A stretch of DNA of 64,000 nt from Burkholderia diffusa (GCF_001718315.1 NZ_CP013363.1:1674001-1738000); one strand, 5' to 3'. Positions 6,700 to 15,654 are shown, counted from the first letter of the stretch. Made by a program: numbers and translations. Notes: a model not told the origin generated them from the sequence alone.

Positions 6700-7552
6700 A
6701 GCGGCCGAACTCCACCGAGAATGTTTGCTTGCGCGGCAAGCCGTCCACGAGCAGCGCATCCTGCTCCTCCTCAATCGACTGCAGCAGCCACCGGCCGAGC
6801 ACGTCGCCGTCGCCCGTCGTGAGCTGCACGGGCTTCATGCGCCCGCCAATCTCGCGCAGGCGGTGGATCTGCTTCGTGCCGGCCCCGAGCGCCGGAAACA
6901 CGACGCCCGACAGCGTGATCGTCTCGCCGCCTTCGCTGACTGGCTGCAGCGCCTCCTGCCGATTCAGACGCTCCTGCGACGCAACGCGATAACGCGTCGC
7001 CCGCCGGAGCTTGTCGTATGCGGCCGTCGACAAGTTGAAGTGGAACGCATCACCCGCTTCGCTCGTCATCGACATCAGGTGCGGCGTGCTCGACGTCGCC
7101 CCGCCGACCAACCCGGACAGCATCGAACCGACGCCCGTCGACTGAATCACATTGAGCACCGCCGAGTCCTTGATACCGACCGCCGCGTTGAACTGATTCC
7201 ACGCCCCGCCGAGCGCCGACTTCACGCTGTCGGCGGCAGCCCGCACAAGGGGGAAATTCGACCCGTCGACGGCCTTCAGAATCGAGCCGATCGACGCCTG
7301 CGTCGCGTTGAAGCTGCGCAGCACCGTGCCGACCTGCGGAAACAGATCGCCGGCCAGCGAGATCGCACCGCTCGCGCCGGTCAGCAGCTCGGCCGCGCTG
7401 CTCAGATTGCCGGTCGCGAGTCGCTGCAGCGCGTCGACCGTCGACATGCTCGCCGCGCGATTCCGGTCGAAAATGCGGACCATCTGGCGCACGCGTTCGG
7501 TCGCAATCCCCGCCTGCGTCGCCGCGCCTGTGATCTGTCGAATCACATCCAT
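6674..7552 (-). CDS. Tail completion protein with C-terminal gpU domain
   Basis: The protein has 292 residues, whereas P2 gpU has about 160. The C-terminal 130 residues (ETITLSGVVFPALGAGTKQI, GDVLGRWLLQSIEEEQDALL, KQTFSVEFGRYG) match the gpU fold that caps or completes the tail tube. Residues 1 to about 155 form an extra helical Ala/Gly-rich region. It lies between the tape measure and gpX genes. I take the extension as genuine because the frame is open with consistent codon use and a start 11 bases from the tape-measure stop. Confidence 0.8.
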   Translation of the reverse strand: MDVIRQITGAATQAGIATERVRQMVRIFDRNRAASMSTVDALQRLATGNLSSAAELLTGASGAISLAGDLFPQVGTVLRSFNATQASIGSILKAVDGSNFPLVRAAADSVKSALGGAWNQFNAAVGIKDSAVLNVIQSTGVGSMLSGLVGGATSSTPHLMSMTSEAGDAFHFNLSTAAYDKLRRATRYRVASQERLNRQEALQPVSEGGETITLSGVVFPALGAGTKQIHRLREIGGRMKPVQLTTGDGDVLGRWLLQSIEEEQDALLVDGLPRKQTFSVEFGRYGEDFKNV

Positions 7553-7562
7553 TGCACCTCCC

Positions 7563-10001
7563 TTACATGTGTGGTGAATCGAACATGGCCGTTCGCGCGT
7601 TCGCCTTGCGTTGATGCTCGTCCATCATCCGGGTCAGCGCCGGACTGACCTGCGCGAGGAACTTGTTCGCCATGTCGGCATCGCTCGCTTCGATCTTCAC
7701 GTGAAAGACCGGCGCGAACGTGTTCTGCTGCTCGATGCGCGGCCCTGGTCGAGCGCCGACACCCGCGCCGTCGGACGCGATCGTCTTCGCTTTCACGAGC
7801 GCCGCGACGTTCGGCGGCGTCTCGTCCGTCTTGCGCCCCAATACCCTGCGCGATACAGCGCTGAACAGCTTGTCGCCTGCAAACGTACCGACAGCGCCAC
7901 CGATCACGCCCAGCACCGCAGCACCGATTGGCCCGACAAACGCACCAGCCATCGCGCCGAGCTTCGCTCCCGCCGCACCACCGGCAAGACTGCCCGCGAT
8001 GCCCGCAAAGCGGTTCGCTTTCTGCGTGTTCGTATCGGTACTCGACGCGACGGCATACGCGTCACGCGCCGCGAATCCGAGCTTCAGCACCGTGCCGGCC
8101 ACGGCGAGCTTGCCGGCATACGGGGCGACCCGACCGAACAGCGCCCTGCCGGCACTGAAGACTCGCCCGATCCGGCCTGCCCGCGCCGCGCCGCGAGCAG
8201 CACGACCGGCCCGCCCACCGCCGAGCAGATCGCCAAGGCCGCCCCCGCCCCCTGCCACTCCACCGCCGGGCAAGTTGACGACGAACACCCGCTGCACCCC
8301 GCCGGCAGCACCAGCAGCCCCGCCGAGTGCATCGAGCGCGCGGCCCACGATACCGCCGGCACCGGCAGCACGTCCCGCCGCAGCGCGACCGCCTCGCGCG
8401 AGCACCGTGCCGCGCGCGATATCGACTGCGCCCCGGCCGATATTCCAAAGTGCCTTTGCACCACGGAACGCAAGCGCCGCGCCTGCGATGCCAACGACGG
8501 CGGCTGTCGCCTTCGGTGCAGCATCCGCAACGGACTGGATACCCCTCCCGAGTCCCTTCGCGCCCTCGCCGACGCGATCCGTGATCGGACGCAGCGCGTC
8601 GCCGATGCTGCGCATCGCGTCGTCCCAGCGCTGCCCGACCTCGCTCCAGATCTGCTTGGACGTCTCGCGACGCGCCTCCAGATCCTTCTGGATCTCGCCG
8701 CTCGCCTGCGCCGCATTACGCTTCAACTGCGCATACAGCTCATCGTTCTGCATGTATGCCGTCAGCGCCGCCTTGACCTGCATGTCGTTGAACAGGTCGC
8801 CGGTCTTCATCGTCTCGGCGAACGCGGCCATCTGCGCCTGACGCTTGGCGGGGTCCATCTCCGAATTGAACTGCTTCGCCGCCGTTGCGAGCTGCTTCGC
8901 CTTGGCCGGATCGACGCGCTCGATATATGCCTTGGCGAGCACGAACGACGCTTCCAGCGGCGACCATCCCTTGTTGATCGCCTCGCGCATCTTCGCCTGA
9001 TAGTCGACGCCGGCCTTCGCGTAATTGCGCTCGGTCTCCCCGGAGCCGATCTTCGAAAACCAGTTCTTGAGGTTGTTCGCCGCTTCGTCGGAGCTGCCCG
9101 CCGTCTTCATCTGCACCTGGAGCATCGCGCCGAGCTGGTTCACCGAGTCCTGCCCCGTGATGCCGAGCTTCTTCATCTCGGCGAGCAACACCGGGAACCA
9201 TCGCGCCATGTCGACGGACTCGAACGACCCCTCCTTGCCAAGATACGCAATCGATTCGAGCGCCTTCCCCATCTCCTTCCGGTCGACGATATCCGCGTTC
9301 TGCTGCAGCGCCTGAATCATCTTCGCAGTCTCAACCGAGGTCGCGCCCTGTCCGATCGCGAACTGCGCAACCAGCGGAGCAAAATCCAGCGCCCGATTCA
9401 GATCCATCCCGCCCGCAACCATCTGGTTGACGGCGTCGGCCAGCTCATTGCGGCCGATGCCGTTCGCCGCAGCGTCGCGCCGGATACGCGAGCCCATCGC
9501 GGCCTCTTCCTGCGTGCGCGCGATGCCGGCCTTGATCGCGATGTCGCGAATGATCGCCTGATAGTTCGCAGCAATCGTCGCAGGCACCGCGACCGCCGCC
9601 GTCAGCTTCACTGCGTCACCGATCACGCCGCGCCCGGCCTCCTGACCGGCTGCCAGCCGCTCGTGTCCCGCGACCTTCAGATCCAGCCCCCGCGTCGTCC
9701 GGCCGAGCCGCGCATACGCGCGATCGAGCCGGTCGACCTCGATGCCGGCATCCCGCAGCGACTTCAGATTGCTATCGAGCTTGCGGCGGATGCCGTCCGC
9801 CGCGCTGTCGCCAGCCAGTTGCAGCCGGCGGAACTCATCCTGCAGGCGCATCGTCTCGCCGATCTGGCGCTGCCAGAGCCGCGAATCGTTCGCCCGCTTC
9901 TTCATCGCGTCGATCTTCGACGACGTGTCGGTGATCGCCTTGCCGAACGTCGCCGACACCGCCCCGCCGATCACGATGCCAAGTGCCAGGTCTTTCGCCA
10001 T
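7563..10001 (-). CDS. Tail tape measure protein
   Basis: The protein has 812 residues. An N-terminal coiled-coil region (residues 1-115, Lys/Arg/Asp-rich) is followed by the TP901-type core (SRIRRDAAANGIGRNELADA, MAEMKKLGITGQDSVNQLGA-like segments) and by a long Ala/Gly-rich hydrophobic stretch at about residues 480-740. It sets tail length and is ejected during DNA delivery. The hydrophobic part includes several Gly-rich runs such as AGGGGGLGDLLGGG. It directly follows the E/E' chaperone genes, the conserved order in tailed phages. Confidence 0.9.
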   Translation of the reverse strand: MAKDLALGIVIGGAVSATFGKAITDTSSKIDAMKKRANDSRLWQRQIGETMRLQDEFRRLQLAGDSAADGIRRKLDSNLKSLRDAGIEVDRLDRAYARLGRTTRGLDLKVAGHERLAAGQEAGRGVIGDAVKLTAAVAVPATIAANYQAIIRDIAIKAGIARTQEEAAMGSRIRRDAAANGIGRNELADAVNQMVAGGMDLNRALDFAPLVAQFAIGQGATSVETAKMIQALQQNADIVDRKEMGKALESIAYLGKEGSFESVDMARWFPVLLAEMKKLGITGQDSVNQLGAMLQVQMKTAGSSDEAANNLKNWFSKIGSGETERNYAKAGVDYQAKMREAINKGWSPLEASFVLAKAYIERVDPAKAKQLATAAKQFNSEMDPAKRQAQMAAFAETMKTGDLFNDMQVKAALTAYMQNDELYAQLKRNAAQASGEIQKDLEARRETSKQIWSEVGQRWDDAMRSIGDALRPITDRVGEGAKGLGRGIQSVADAAPKATAAVVGIAGAALAFRGAKALWNIGRGAVDIARGTVLARGGRAAAGRAAGAGGIVGRALDALGGAAGAAGGVQRVFVVNLPGGGVAGGGGGLGDLLGGGRAGRAARGAARAGRIGRVFSAGRALFGRVAPYAGKLAVAGTVLKLGFAARDAYAVASSTDTNTQKANRFAGIAGSLAGGAAGAKLGAMAGAFVGPIGAAVLGVIGGAVGTFAGDKLFSAVSRRVLGRKTDETPPNVAALVKAKTIASDGAGVGARPGPRIEQQNTFAPVFHVKIEASDADMANKFLAQVSPALTRMMDEHQRKANARTAMFDSPHM

Positions 10002-10020
10002 ATCGGCCCCTTCAGTCCCT

Positions 10021-10206
10021 TCAGTCGGTGAGCCACCAGAGCATGTCGTCGATCGTCATCTCGTCGATCGACGTCGGCGACATGCCGTATTCATGCACCA
10101 GCCGATTCGCCAGCGCCTTGAGGGTCTTTCGGTCCAGCTTTGCGTACGGATCGAAAGGAGTAGTAGGCGTCCTGCACGCGCTCGTAGTCAGCCATATCCA
10201 TCGCAT
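10021..10206 (-). CDS. E' extension of the tail assembly chaperone (made by frameshift)
   Basis: This frame overlaps the 3' part of gene E and has no convincing start or ribosome site of its own. The conserved part (DPYAKLDRKTLKALANRLVH, then DDMLWWL at the end) is the E' or gpT-like chaperone extension that is normally fused to E by programmed frameshifting. Relative to E it lies in the +1 (equivalently -2) frame, not the usual -1 frame. A plausible slip point is TCC TTT CGA at 10159-10151. The fusion should hold the tape measure while the tube assembles around it. Confidence 0.65.
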   Translation of the reverse strand: MRWIWLTTSACRTPTTPFDPYAKLDRKTLKALANRLVHEYGMSPTSIDEMTIDDMLWWLTD

Positions 10207-10393
10207 CGAGATCGCTCGGCGCGATCTCGGCGAGCGACGCGAACAGGATCAGCTCCTGTTCTTCGGCATCGTTCGGCGCGAGCTTCTGCGCGCCACGCAT
10301 GTCGCGCACCTTCGGCCGGCGCATCGTGAAGGTGTCGCATTCGACACCGTTGAGCTTGATCGGATAGTCGAGCTTGACCGTAACCTTGTCCAT
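10091..10393 (-). CDS. Tail assembly chaperone gpE
   Basis: The protein has 100 residues and starts MDKVTVKLDYPIKLNG. The segments CDTFTMRRPKVRDMRGAQKL and ILFASLAEIAPSDLDAMDM match the phage tail assembly chaperone E/41/14 family. It binds the tape measure before tube polymerisation and is absent from the virion. It follows the tube gene and precedes the tape measure gene. The last 36 codons overlap the E' frame, the usual position of the frameshift site. Confidence 0.85.
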   Translation of the reverse strand: MDKVTVKLDYPIKLNGVECDTFTMRRPKVRDMRGAQKLAPNDAEEQELILFASLAEIAPSDLDAMDMADYERVQDAYYSFRSVRKAGPKDPQGAGESAGA

Positions 10394-10412
10394 TGCGGTT
10401 CCTGAAATGAAA

Positions 10413-10437
10413 AATGGCGAGCCGCCGGCTCGCCATT
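10413..10437 (-). terminator. Hairpin between tube gene and gpE
   Basis: Arms AATGGCGAGCC and GGCTCGCCATT enclose a 3-base loop, followed leftward by TTTCATTTC. It probably attenuates transcription after the abundant tube protein. Confidence 0.65.
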
Positions 10438-10444
10438 GATTGAA

Positions 10445-10457
10445 TAAAGTAACTTTG
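10445..10457. repeat. Late-region palindrome copy 3 (TAAAGTAACTTTG)
   Basis: Exact match to AAAGYNRCTTT in the short intergenic region between the tube and gpE genes. Confidence 0.6.
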
Positions 10458-10491
10458 CTGCTTGATGTGCAACGTGAGCGTCGAATGACGG

Positions 10492-10998
10492 TTACGCCAT
10501 GCCGAGCTTCTTGCGAATGTCAGCGAGCTGATCCACGCCGTTGATCACGCGCTTGCACGCGAAGATGTCGATCTCGTGCACGATCGCGCCGTCGATCTCC
10601 AGCTTGTAGTAGTCGCACGATACGTTGAACTTCGCGTCGACCTTGTCGCCCGGCTTCCACTCGCCCGGATCGACTTCGTAGAGCATGCCGCGCAGATACA
10701 CAACGACACTCTTCGAGTTGCCGCTGCGATCCTTGAACACCGCGCGAAACACGCCGTTGAACGCGCCCTGATCCACCAGCCCGAAGAACTTCAGCACGTC
10801 GTACTCCATCGTCGCCATCGCGAACGACGCTTCGAGTGCTTCCATGCCTTGATCGACCTTGACCGCCGCATCCATGCCGGCCGCGCGGAAGTCGTCCGTC
10901 TTGAGTTTCAGCTTCGGCGGCGTCATGCTCGTCGCACGACCGGCATAGCTACGCCCGTCGACGAACGTATTGCAGTTGTACAGAGTTTCCGGAATCAT
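10492..10998 (-). CDS. Major tail tube protein (gpFII)
   Basis: The protein has 168 residues. The start MIPETLYNCNTFVDGRSYAG and the later VYLRGMLYEVDPGEWKPGDK and NVSCDYYKLEIDGAIVHEID are typical of P2 gpFII tube proteins. It polymerises into the inner tube of the contractile tail. It lies 9 bases after the sheath gene, the standard pair order, and is followed by a hairpin that may lower expression of the chaperone genes downstream. Confidence 0.9.
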   Translation of the reverse strand: MIPETLYNCNTFVDGRSYAGRATSMTPPKLKLKTDDFRAAGMDAAVKVDQGMEALEASFAMATMEYDVLKFFGLVDQGAFNGVFRAVFKDRSGNSKSVVVYLRGMLYEVDPGEWKPGDKVDAKFNVSCDYYKLEIDGAIVHEIDIFACKRVINGVDQLADIRKKLGMA

Positions 10999-11007
10999 CG
11001 CTCCCCC

Positions 11008-12177
11008 TTAGATCTGGTTATCGAGCACTTCGGTCAGCCACTGGTTCGTGACCTCGAAGCGGAAAATCGGGTTCTCGGCCGGCGGGACATCCGTGAATCG
11101 GATGTTCCAGTACACCTTGCCGTCTTCGAGCTGGCTCGCCGTGTTCAGCTGCGGGTCCGGGTAGACCTCGAAATTGATCACTGCGCCCTGACGTTTCAGG
11201 TCACGCATGAATGCCTGCAGACCCTCGGTCACGTCACTGACGTACGTCGCCGTGATGCCACGGTCGACCGCCCACTTGTGGCCGGCCTGCACCGCATCCA
11301 TGACGATGTCGAGCGTGCGCACGCGCGTGACGAACTTCCATTTCGGATCGGCCGACAGCGTGCGGTTGCCCCACAGGCGAAAGCCGCCGTCACGAATGAT
11401 CGTCGCGATGTTCGCGTTGTTGAGCAGGTTCGCGCGGCACGTCTCGTCGCCGTCGAGATATTCGATCGGCCGGCCCGTGCCCGTGATCTCGACGACCTCC
11501 TTGTTCGACGGCGACGCCCAGAAACCGATCTTCGCGTCGGTCTGGCAGAACAGCCCCGCTGCGTACGTCGACGCCGGCAGCGAGATCTCGCCGTTCGTCG
11601 CGTTGTCCCACGCCTTCGCGCCGGGGTCAACCATGTACAGGCGCTTGCTGCCGAAATTCTTCGCGTACGCAATCGCCGCAGCATCGTCGCTGTTCGGGCC
11701 ATCGATCACCGCGACCGCGCGCAGCTTGCCGGCCAGCGAATCAGCGGCTGTTGCGACCGGTTGCTTCGACGTATGACCCGGCGCGATCAGCAGACGCGGC
11801 TGCGTGTTGAAAAGCGACTTTGCGTCGAGCAGCGCTTGCATGCCGGTGCGGGCACCGCCAGCGGTGACACCGCCCACAATCGCGGACGTGAGCTGCGCCG
11901 CGTCGGTGACGGATGCGACGCCGACCGCAACGACGACCGCACTGCTCTGCGCGTAGATCGCACGCGCCGAGCGGGCGATCGCGCTCTTTTCGCCGAACGC
12001 CCGCACCGCGTCGCCGTAGCTCGTCAGTTGAACCGGCACATTCGGCTGCGCCAGACCCGCGCCAGGCGTGTAGGTGTCGGTCAGGCCGACGACCGACGAC
12101 GACGGCACCGCAATCGTGCGCGGGCCGCTGTCGACGATGGTCGTCGTGATACCGTGAAAAAACGAAGTCGCTGCCAT
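11008..12177 (-). CDS. Tail sheath protein (gpFI)
   Basis: The start is the ATG at 12177 (MAATSFFHGITTTIVDSGPR), giving 389 residues. The segments VVGLTDTYTPGAG, LLIAPGHTSKQPVATAADS and GFRLWGNRTLSADPKWKFV are hallmarks of contractile sheath subunits. It forms the outer contracting cylinder. Hairpins follow both flanking transcription units. A copy of the late-region palindrome lies in the gene at 11810. Confidence 0.92.
   Translation of the reverse strand: MAATSFFHGITTTIVDSGPRTIAVPSSSVVGLTDTYTPGAGLAQPNVPVQLTSYGDAVRAFGEKSAIARSARAIYAQSSAVVVAVGVASVTDAAQLTSAIVGGVTAGGARTGMQALLDAKSLFNTQPRLLIAPGHTSKQPVATAADSLAGKLRAVAVIDGPNSDDAAAIAYAKNFGSKRLYMVDPGAKAWDNATNGEISLPASTYAAGLFCQTDAKIGFWASPSNKEVVEITGTGRPIEYLDGDETCRANLLNNANIATIIRDGGFRLWGNRTLSADPKWKFVTRVRTLDIVMDAVQAGHKWAVDRGITATYVSDVTEGLQAFMRDLKRQGAVINFEVYPDPQLNTASQLEDGKVYWNIRFTDVPPAENPIFRFEVTNQWLTEVLDNQI
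11810..11822. repeat. Late-region palindrome copy 4 (AAAAGCGACTTTG)
   Basis: Exact match to AAAGYNRCTTT inside the sheath gene. Confidence 0.55.
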
Positions 12178-12198
12178 GCGGATCTCCAGAAATGAAAA

Positions 12199-12220
12199 AA
12201 GCCGCTCGAGTGAGCGGCTT
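12199..12220 (-). terminator. Hairpin between tail fibre chaperone and sheath gene
   Basis: Arms AAGCCGCTC and GAGCGGCTT enclose a 4-base loop and are followed leftward by TTTTCATTTC. It separates the fibre module from the sheath-tube module. Confidence 0.7.
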
Positions 12221-12250
12221 ACGAAACAGGACGGCGCACGCACGCGCCGG

Positions 12251-12263
12251 GAAAGTTACTTTG
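12251..12263. repeat. Late-region palindrome copy 5 (GAAAGTTACTTTG)
   Basis: Exact match to AAAGYNRCTTT. It overlaps the TAA stop of the tail fibre chaperone gene (read leftward as AAG TAA CTT). Confidence 0.6.
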
Positions 12264-13017
12264 CGTCGACCTCGGTGGGCGGCTCGCTATCGCTCGCGCT
12301 GTCACCGTCAGCGGGCACCGCGGATTCCGCCTCAGGAGGTGTCTCGCCCGCCTCATTGCGATGCGCGGCCTCCTCCTCGCGCCGAGCGGCTTCCTCGGCC
12401 TCACGTGCAGCCTTCTCCGCCCGCTGCGCCTCGACCTTGGCGAGCAACGCTGCAGGGTCCGGCTCGGCCGGCCATACAACGTCGTTCGGAAAAGTCGGCG
12501 AATCGACCACGCCGACAAGGGCCACCTGATACGCGGCCCACGCGTCGAACGTCGCCGACTCGAGATCCGACAGCAAACCCGTCACACGCGCGTCCGACTT
12601 CCCGAGATTCTGCTGACGCGCTTTTTCCATGCGCGCGTAGAAGTCCGCCATCGCTGCTTCACGTACGCGTTCCGCGACGACTTCCTCGTCGAGCACCCAA
12701 GCGCCATCTTTCCAGAAGTATTCGTCGGACGGACGCGGTACATCCGTCAATCCCGCGTCGTCGGGCGTAACACCCGCGACCGTGATCTCACCCGGCTCAC
12801 CCGTATCGGTTCGATACAGTCGGACACCGCGATAGTCCGGCTGCATCTTCCATTTGCCGTCCTGCCAGAACGGCCAGGAACGCGTCGGCACTTCCGGCAG
12901 AGGCGTGAGCGTGCAGAATGCCGGCACGAGATAGCGACTCGCGTCCATCGGGTCGCGTTCCGCGAGAAAGCTCGCGATGTAGCGCCCGGTTTGATTGTCG
13001 TATTGATTGCAAAGCAT
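12256..13017 (-). CDS. Tail fibre assembly chaperone-like protein
   Basis: The protein has 253 residues. The first part (YLVPAFCTLTPLPEVPTRSW, then FWQDGKWKMQPDYRGVRLYR and FWKDGAWVLDEE) resembles tail fibre assembly (Tfa-like) proteins with repeated W-x-DG-x-W units. From about residue 195 it becomes a charged Glu/Ala/Arg coiled coil (AEKAAREAEEAARREEEAAH) and an acidic disordered tail. It follows the fibre gene by 16 bases, the usual place for a fibre chaperone. The long acidic tail is not typical of short Tfa proteins. Confidence 0.65.
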   Translation of the reverse strand: MLCNQYDNQTGRYIASFLAERDPMDASRYLVPAFCTLTPLPEVPTRSWPFWQDGKWKMQPDYRGVRLYRTDTGEPGEITVAGVTPDDAGLTDVPRPSDEYFWKDGAWVLDEEVVAERVREAAMADFYARMEKARQQNLGKSDARVTGLLSDLESATFDAWAAYQVALVGVVDSPTFPNDVVWPAEPDPAALLAKVEAQRAEKAAREAEEAARREEEAAHRNEAGETPPEAESAVPADGDSASDSEPPTEVDAK

Positions 13018-13033
13018 GTTTGTCCTCGAATTC

Positions 13034-15088
13034 TTAGTAAGCCCGAATCATCGCGAGTAGCGCGATGTTGCGCGGACGGCTTTCGTTGCCACCGTCAGCC
13101 GCGACGCTGATCGTGTGCGAGTGGGCGCCGGCCCCGCCGATTCCGACGTTGTGGCCGTGCGCACCGGACCCTTCAATGCCAATCGCGATCGTCGCGCCAT
13201 CGGTGCCGAGATTGTTGGCGCGACCGTTATCCATCCCGTAGCCACGGCCGGTCGAGGTCGAATACGCTCCGTTCGATCCAAGACCGAAGCCGTGCGCGTG
13301 CGGCTGCTGACTGACGTTGTGACCGTGCCAACCCTGTGAATCGGTCCATGCGCTGTGGGAGTGATCGCCCACGGCGGCGGCAGATGCGCCGTGCGCATGC
13401 GAGCGGTTCAAGCTGTCCTGCCAGCTCCCGATCTGGCGCTGCGCATCGGCACCGCGCGCGTCATCCCAGCAGCGGATAAACTCGCCGCGAAGATCCGGCA
13501 GTCGGAACGTTGTATTGCCGTCTCCGGTTGAAAAGCAACCGTGCCGCCCCTTGCCCCAGTCCGCATCTGCGACGATTGCTCCGCTCGCCTGCGCGTACGC
13601 CCACAGCAGCGGGTAGTCCGTCCGCTTCAGCTCGGTGCCGTTCAGCTTCAGGAATCCCGCACGCGGCGCAGTTCGGGCCTCCCACACGATCTGCCCGATC
13701 TGGACATTGGCGACGGCCGCCGCAAACCACGCCGACGTGATCAGCTTGTCCGAGTTGTCGCCAGCGGGAGGTGCAGTCGCCGTCACCGTGCCACCGACCC
13801 GAAGCATCGACGAGCCGTCGTCAGCGACCTCACCGATCAGCAACCGCCCAGCCTGATTCAGCATCATCTTCGTCTTACCGAGGATGTTGAATCCGATCCC
13901 GAGTCGTCCGCCGGTCGGCGCGGTGTTATTCGCGTCGGTCGTCGAGTTCAAATACAAGATCTTGCCGGCCGCCGTCTGCGAGTACGCATCGATGTAGTTG
14001 TCGATCACGCCACCGGGTCCATCCGGTGCAGCGCCGATACCGATGTACTGAGCTGCATTTCCGGTTCGATACGCCACAACGGCGTAACCGGTCGCATCCG
14101 CGACCACCTGAAGCCGTCCCGTCTCCCGATCTGCCGCCGACGTGCCGACGATCATGTTCCCCGTTTGCCCGATCTGCGCTCGCGTGATGTCGAGAATCGT
14201 GAACCGAATACCGAGCGCACCGTTCGTCGGAGCCGTGTTTGCGGCGTCTGTCGACGCAGCAATGATCAGCGACTTGGCCGCCCCCGGATCGGAATAGCTC
14301 GCGAGCGTGTTGTCTTTCGGGTTGTTGCCGACACCCGCAGCCGCACCGAGCGCCAGATACTGCGCACCGATATCAGGCCGCCTCGCGGCGATGGCATAGC
14401 CTGTCGCGGGATTCTGGACGAGCATTGTGCTGGAACCGTCATCCGCCGCTTCGCCGATCAACCATCGCCCCTCCGCCGTGATGCGGCCGCGCTCGGTCTT
14501 GCCGGCGATGAACGACAGCCACCCGGCCGCGCCGAGCGTCAGATTGTTGGACAGCATCACGACGTACGGTACGCCCTGCGCACCGAGCTGCAGGTGTCCG
14601 TCTGCCGGCGAAAACATCCCCGTGTCGGGATCTCCGTCAAACGCGAAGCCTGCATTGTTGGTGTTGTGCGGTGTGATTGCACCGACCTTCCCGAGCAGCT
14701 TACCCTTCAGTGCATCGCCGGCCTTGGAAACCTTGTCGTTGCCGAGATCACCGATCTTCTTGTCAGCCGCATCAGCGCGCGTGCCGAGGTCTGCGACCTT
14801 CTTGTCGGCCACATCGGCGCGCGTCCCGAGATCGGCGACCTTCTTGTCCGTCGCATCCGCACGCGTCCCGAGGTCGGCGACCTTCCTGTCCGTCGCGTCC
14901 GCCCGCGTCCCAAGTCCCAAAGCAACTTTGTCGGCCGCATCCGCTCGGTCCTTGAGGTAGCGCGTGCGGTTTCCAAGCTGCCTGATTGCGATGTTGTCGA
15001 CCCCGTCCGGGCCACCCAGCACTTGATCCGACGTCTCGAACTGTCGAATTCCCGGCTCCCACTTACTCTCTTCCTTCAAATCGGCCAT
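13034..15088 (-). CDS. Tail fibre protein with collar domain
   Basis: The protein has 684 residues. The start MADLKEESKWEPGIRQFETS is the typical fibre N-terminus that docks to the baseplate. Residues 59-114 are four tandem 14-residue repeats. The middle has repeated modules containing GEVADDGSS or GEAADDGSS and TDA(A/N)NTAPT, probably beta-helical shaft. The segment FLKLNGTELKRTDYPLLWAY and the RLPDLRGEFIRCWDDARG motif form the collar domain; the His/Gly-rich C-terminus is the likely receptor-binding tip. It determines host range. It overlaps gpI by 13 bases. Confidence 0.88.
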   Translation of the reverse strand: MADLKEESKWEPGIRQFETSDQVLGGPDGVDNIAIRQLGNRTRYLKDRADAADKVALGLGTRADATDRKVADLGTRADATDKKVADLGTRADVADKKVADLGTRADAADKKIGDLGNDKVSKAGDALKGKLLGKVGAITPHNTNNAGFAFDGDPDTGMFSPADGHLQLGAQGVPYVVMLSNNLTLGAAGWLSFIAGKTERGRITAEGRWLIGEAADDGSSTMLVQNPATGYAIAARRPDIGAQYLALGAAAGVGNNPKDNTLASYSDPGAAKSLIIAASTDAANTAPTNGALGIRFTILDITRAQIGQTGNMIVGTSAADRETGRLQVVADATGYAVVAYRTGNAAQYIGIGAAPDGPGGVIDNYIDAYSQTAAGKILYLNSTTDANNTAPTGGRLGIGFNILGKTKMMLNQAGRLLIGEVADDGSSMLRVGGTVTATAPPAGDNSDKLITSAWFAAAVANVQIGQIVWEARTAPRAGFLKLNGTELKRTDYPLLWAYAQASGAIVADADWGKGRHGCFSTGDGNTTFRLPDLRGEFIRCWDDARGADAQRQIGSWQDSLNRSHAHGASAAAVGDHSHSAWTDSQGWHGHNVSQQPHAHGFGLGSNGAYSTSTGRGYGMDNGRANNLGTDGATIAIGIEGSGAHGHNVGIGGAGAHSHTISVAADGGNESRPRNIALLAMIRAY
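14747..14914 (-). repeat. Four tandem 42-base repeats in the tail fibre gene
   Basis: These encode four 14-residue units of the form LGTRADATDKKVAD (residues 59-114). The heptad-compatible pattern predicts a trimeric coiled-coil stalk. In-frame loss or gain of units would change stalk length without breaking the protein. Confidence 0.85.
14918..14930. repeat. Late-region palindrome copy 6 (CAAAGCAACTTTG)
   Basis: Perfect 13-base match apart from the centre, beside the 42-base repeats of the tail fibre gene. Confidence 0.6.
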
Positions 15089-15654
15089 GTTCCGATTACC
15101 CCTCGCGTATATTGACCGTTGCGCGTCGCGACGCCGTTGTGCCGGATCGCAACCTCAGAAAAATCGAGCCATGCGAGCAAGCTGCGCGCCGGCGCGTAGC
15201 GCTCAATCGCGCGCTTCAGGTTTTCGCCTTGATCGCGCGTCACCGGCTGCTTCAATGTGACGATGTATTCGGCCCAGGCGGCGGACCCGCCATACAGATA
15301 TCGACCATTGCGCTTCACCGATCCGTCGCGGCGCTTGACCTGCCGCCCCTCCTGAATATCGATCTCGCCGAAGCCGAGCCGCCGCACGATCTCGCGGATT
15401 GCCCACGGCGTGCCCTTCTTCTGGTAGATCGCCAGCGACGATTTGATCAGCGCTCGGCGTGCGTCTTCGGACTCGGCCAGTTCCCACCCGTCGACCGCGA
15501 GCGACCATGCGAGCCACGGCAGGAACGCAGCCGGGCAGCGATCCGCATCCCAGAGCGTCCTGATCACGTCCGGGTCGACGCTCGGGCGCATTACCTGCGC
15601 GAGCGCGGCTTCGAGACTCGTCTGGTTTGTTGGCAACAACGCTTCAATCGTCAT
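15076..15654 (-). CDS. Tail protein gpI (baseplate)
   Basis: The protein has 192 residues. CPAAFLPWLAWSLAVDGWEL, IYQKKGTPWAIREIVRRLGF and the conserved YAPARSLLAWLDF segment identify the P2 gpI family, a baseplate wedge component to which fibres attach. It overlaps gpJ by 11 bases and the fibre gene by 13, giving the standard J-I-fibre order. Confidence 0.88.
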   Translation of the reverse strand: MTIEALLPTNQTSLEAALAQVMRPSVDPDVIRTLWDADRCPAAFLPWLAWSLAVDGWELAESEDARRALIKSSLAIYQKKGTPWAIREIVRRLGFGEIDIQEGRQVKRRDGSVKRNGRYLYGGSAAWAEYIVTLKQPVTRDQGENLKRAIERYAPARSLLAWLDFSEVAIRHNGVATRNGQYTRGVIGTWPI

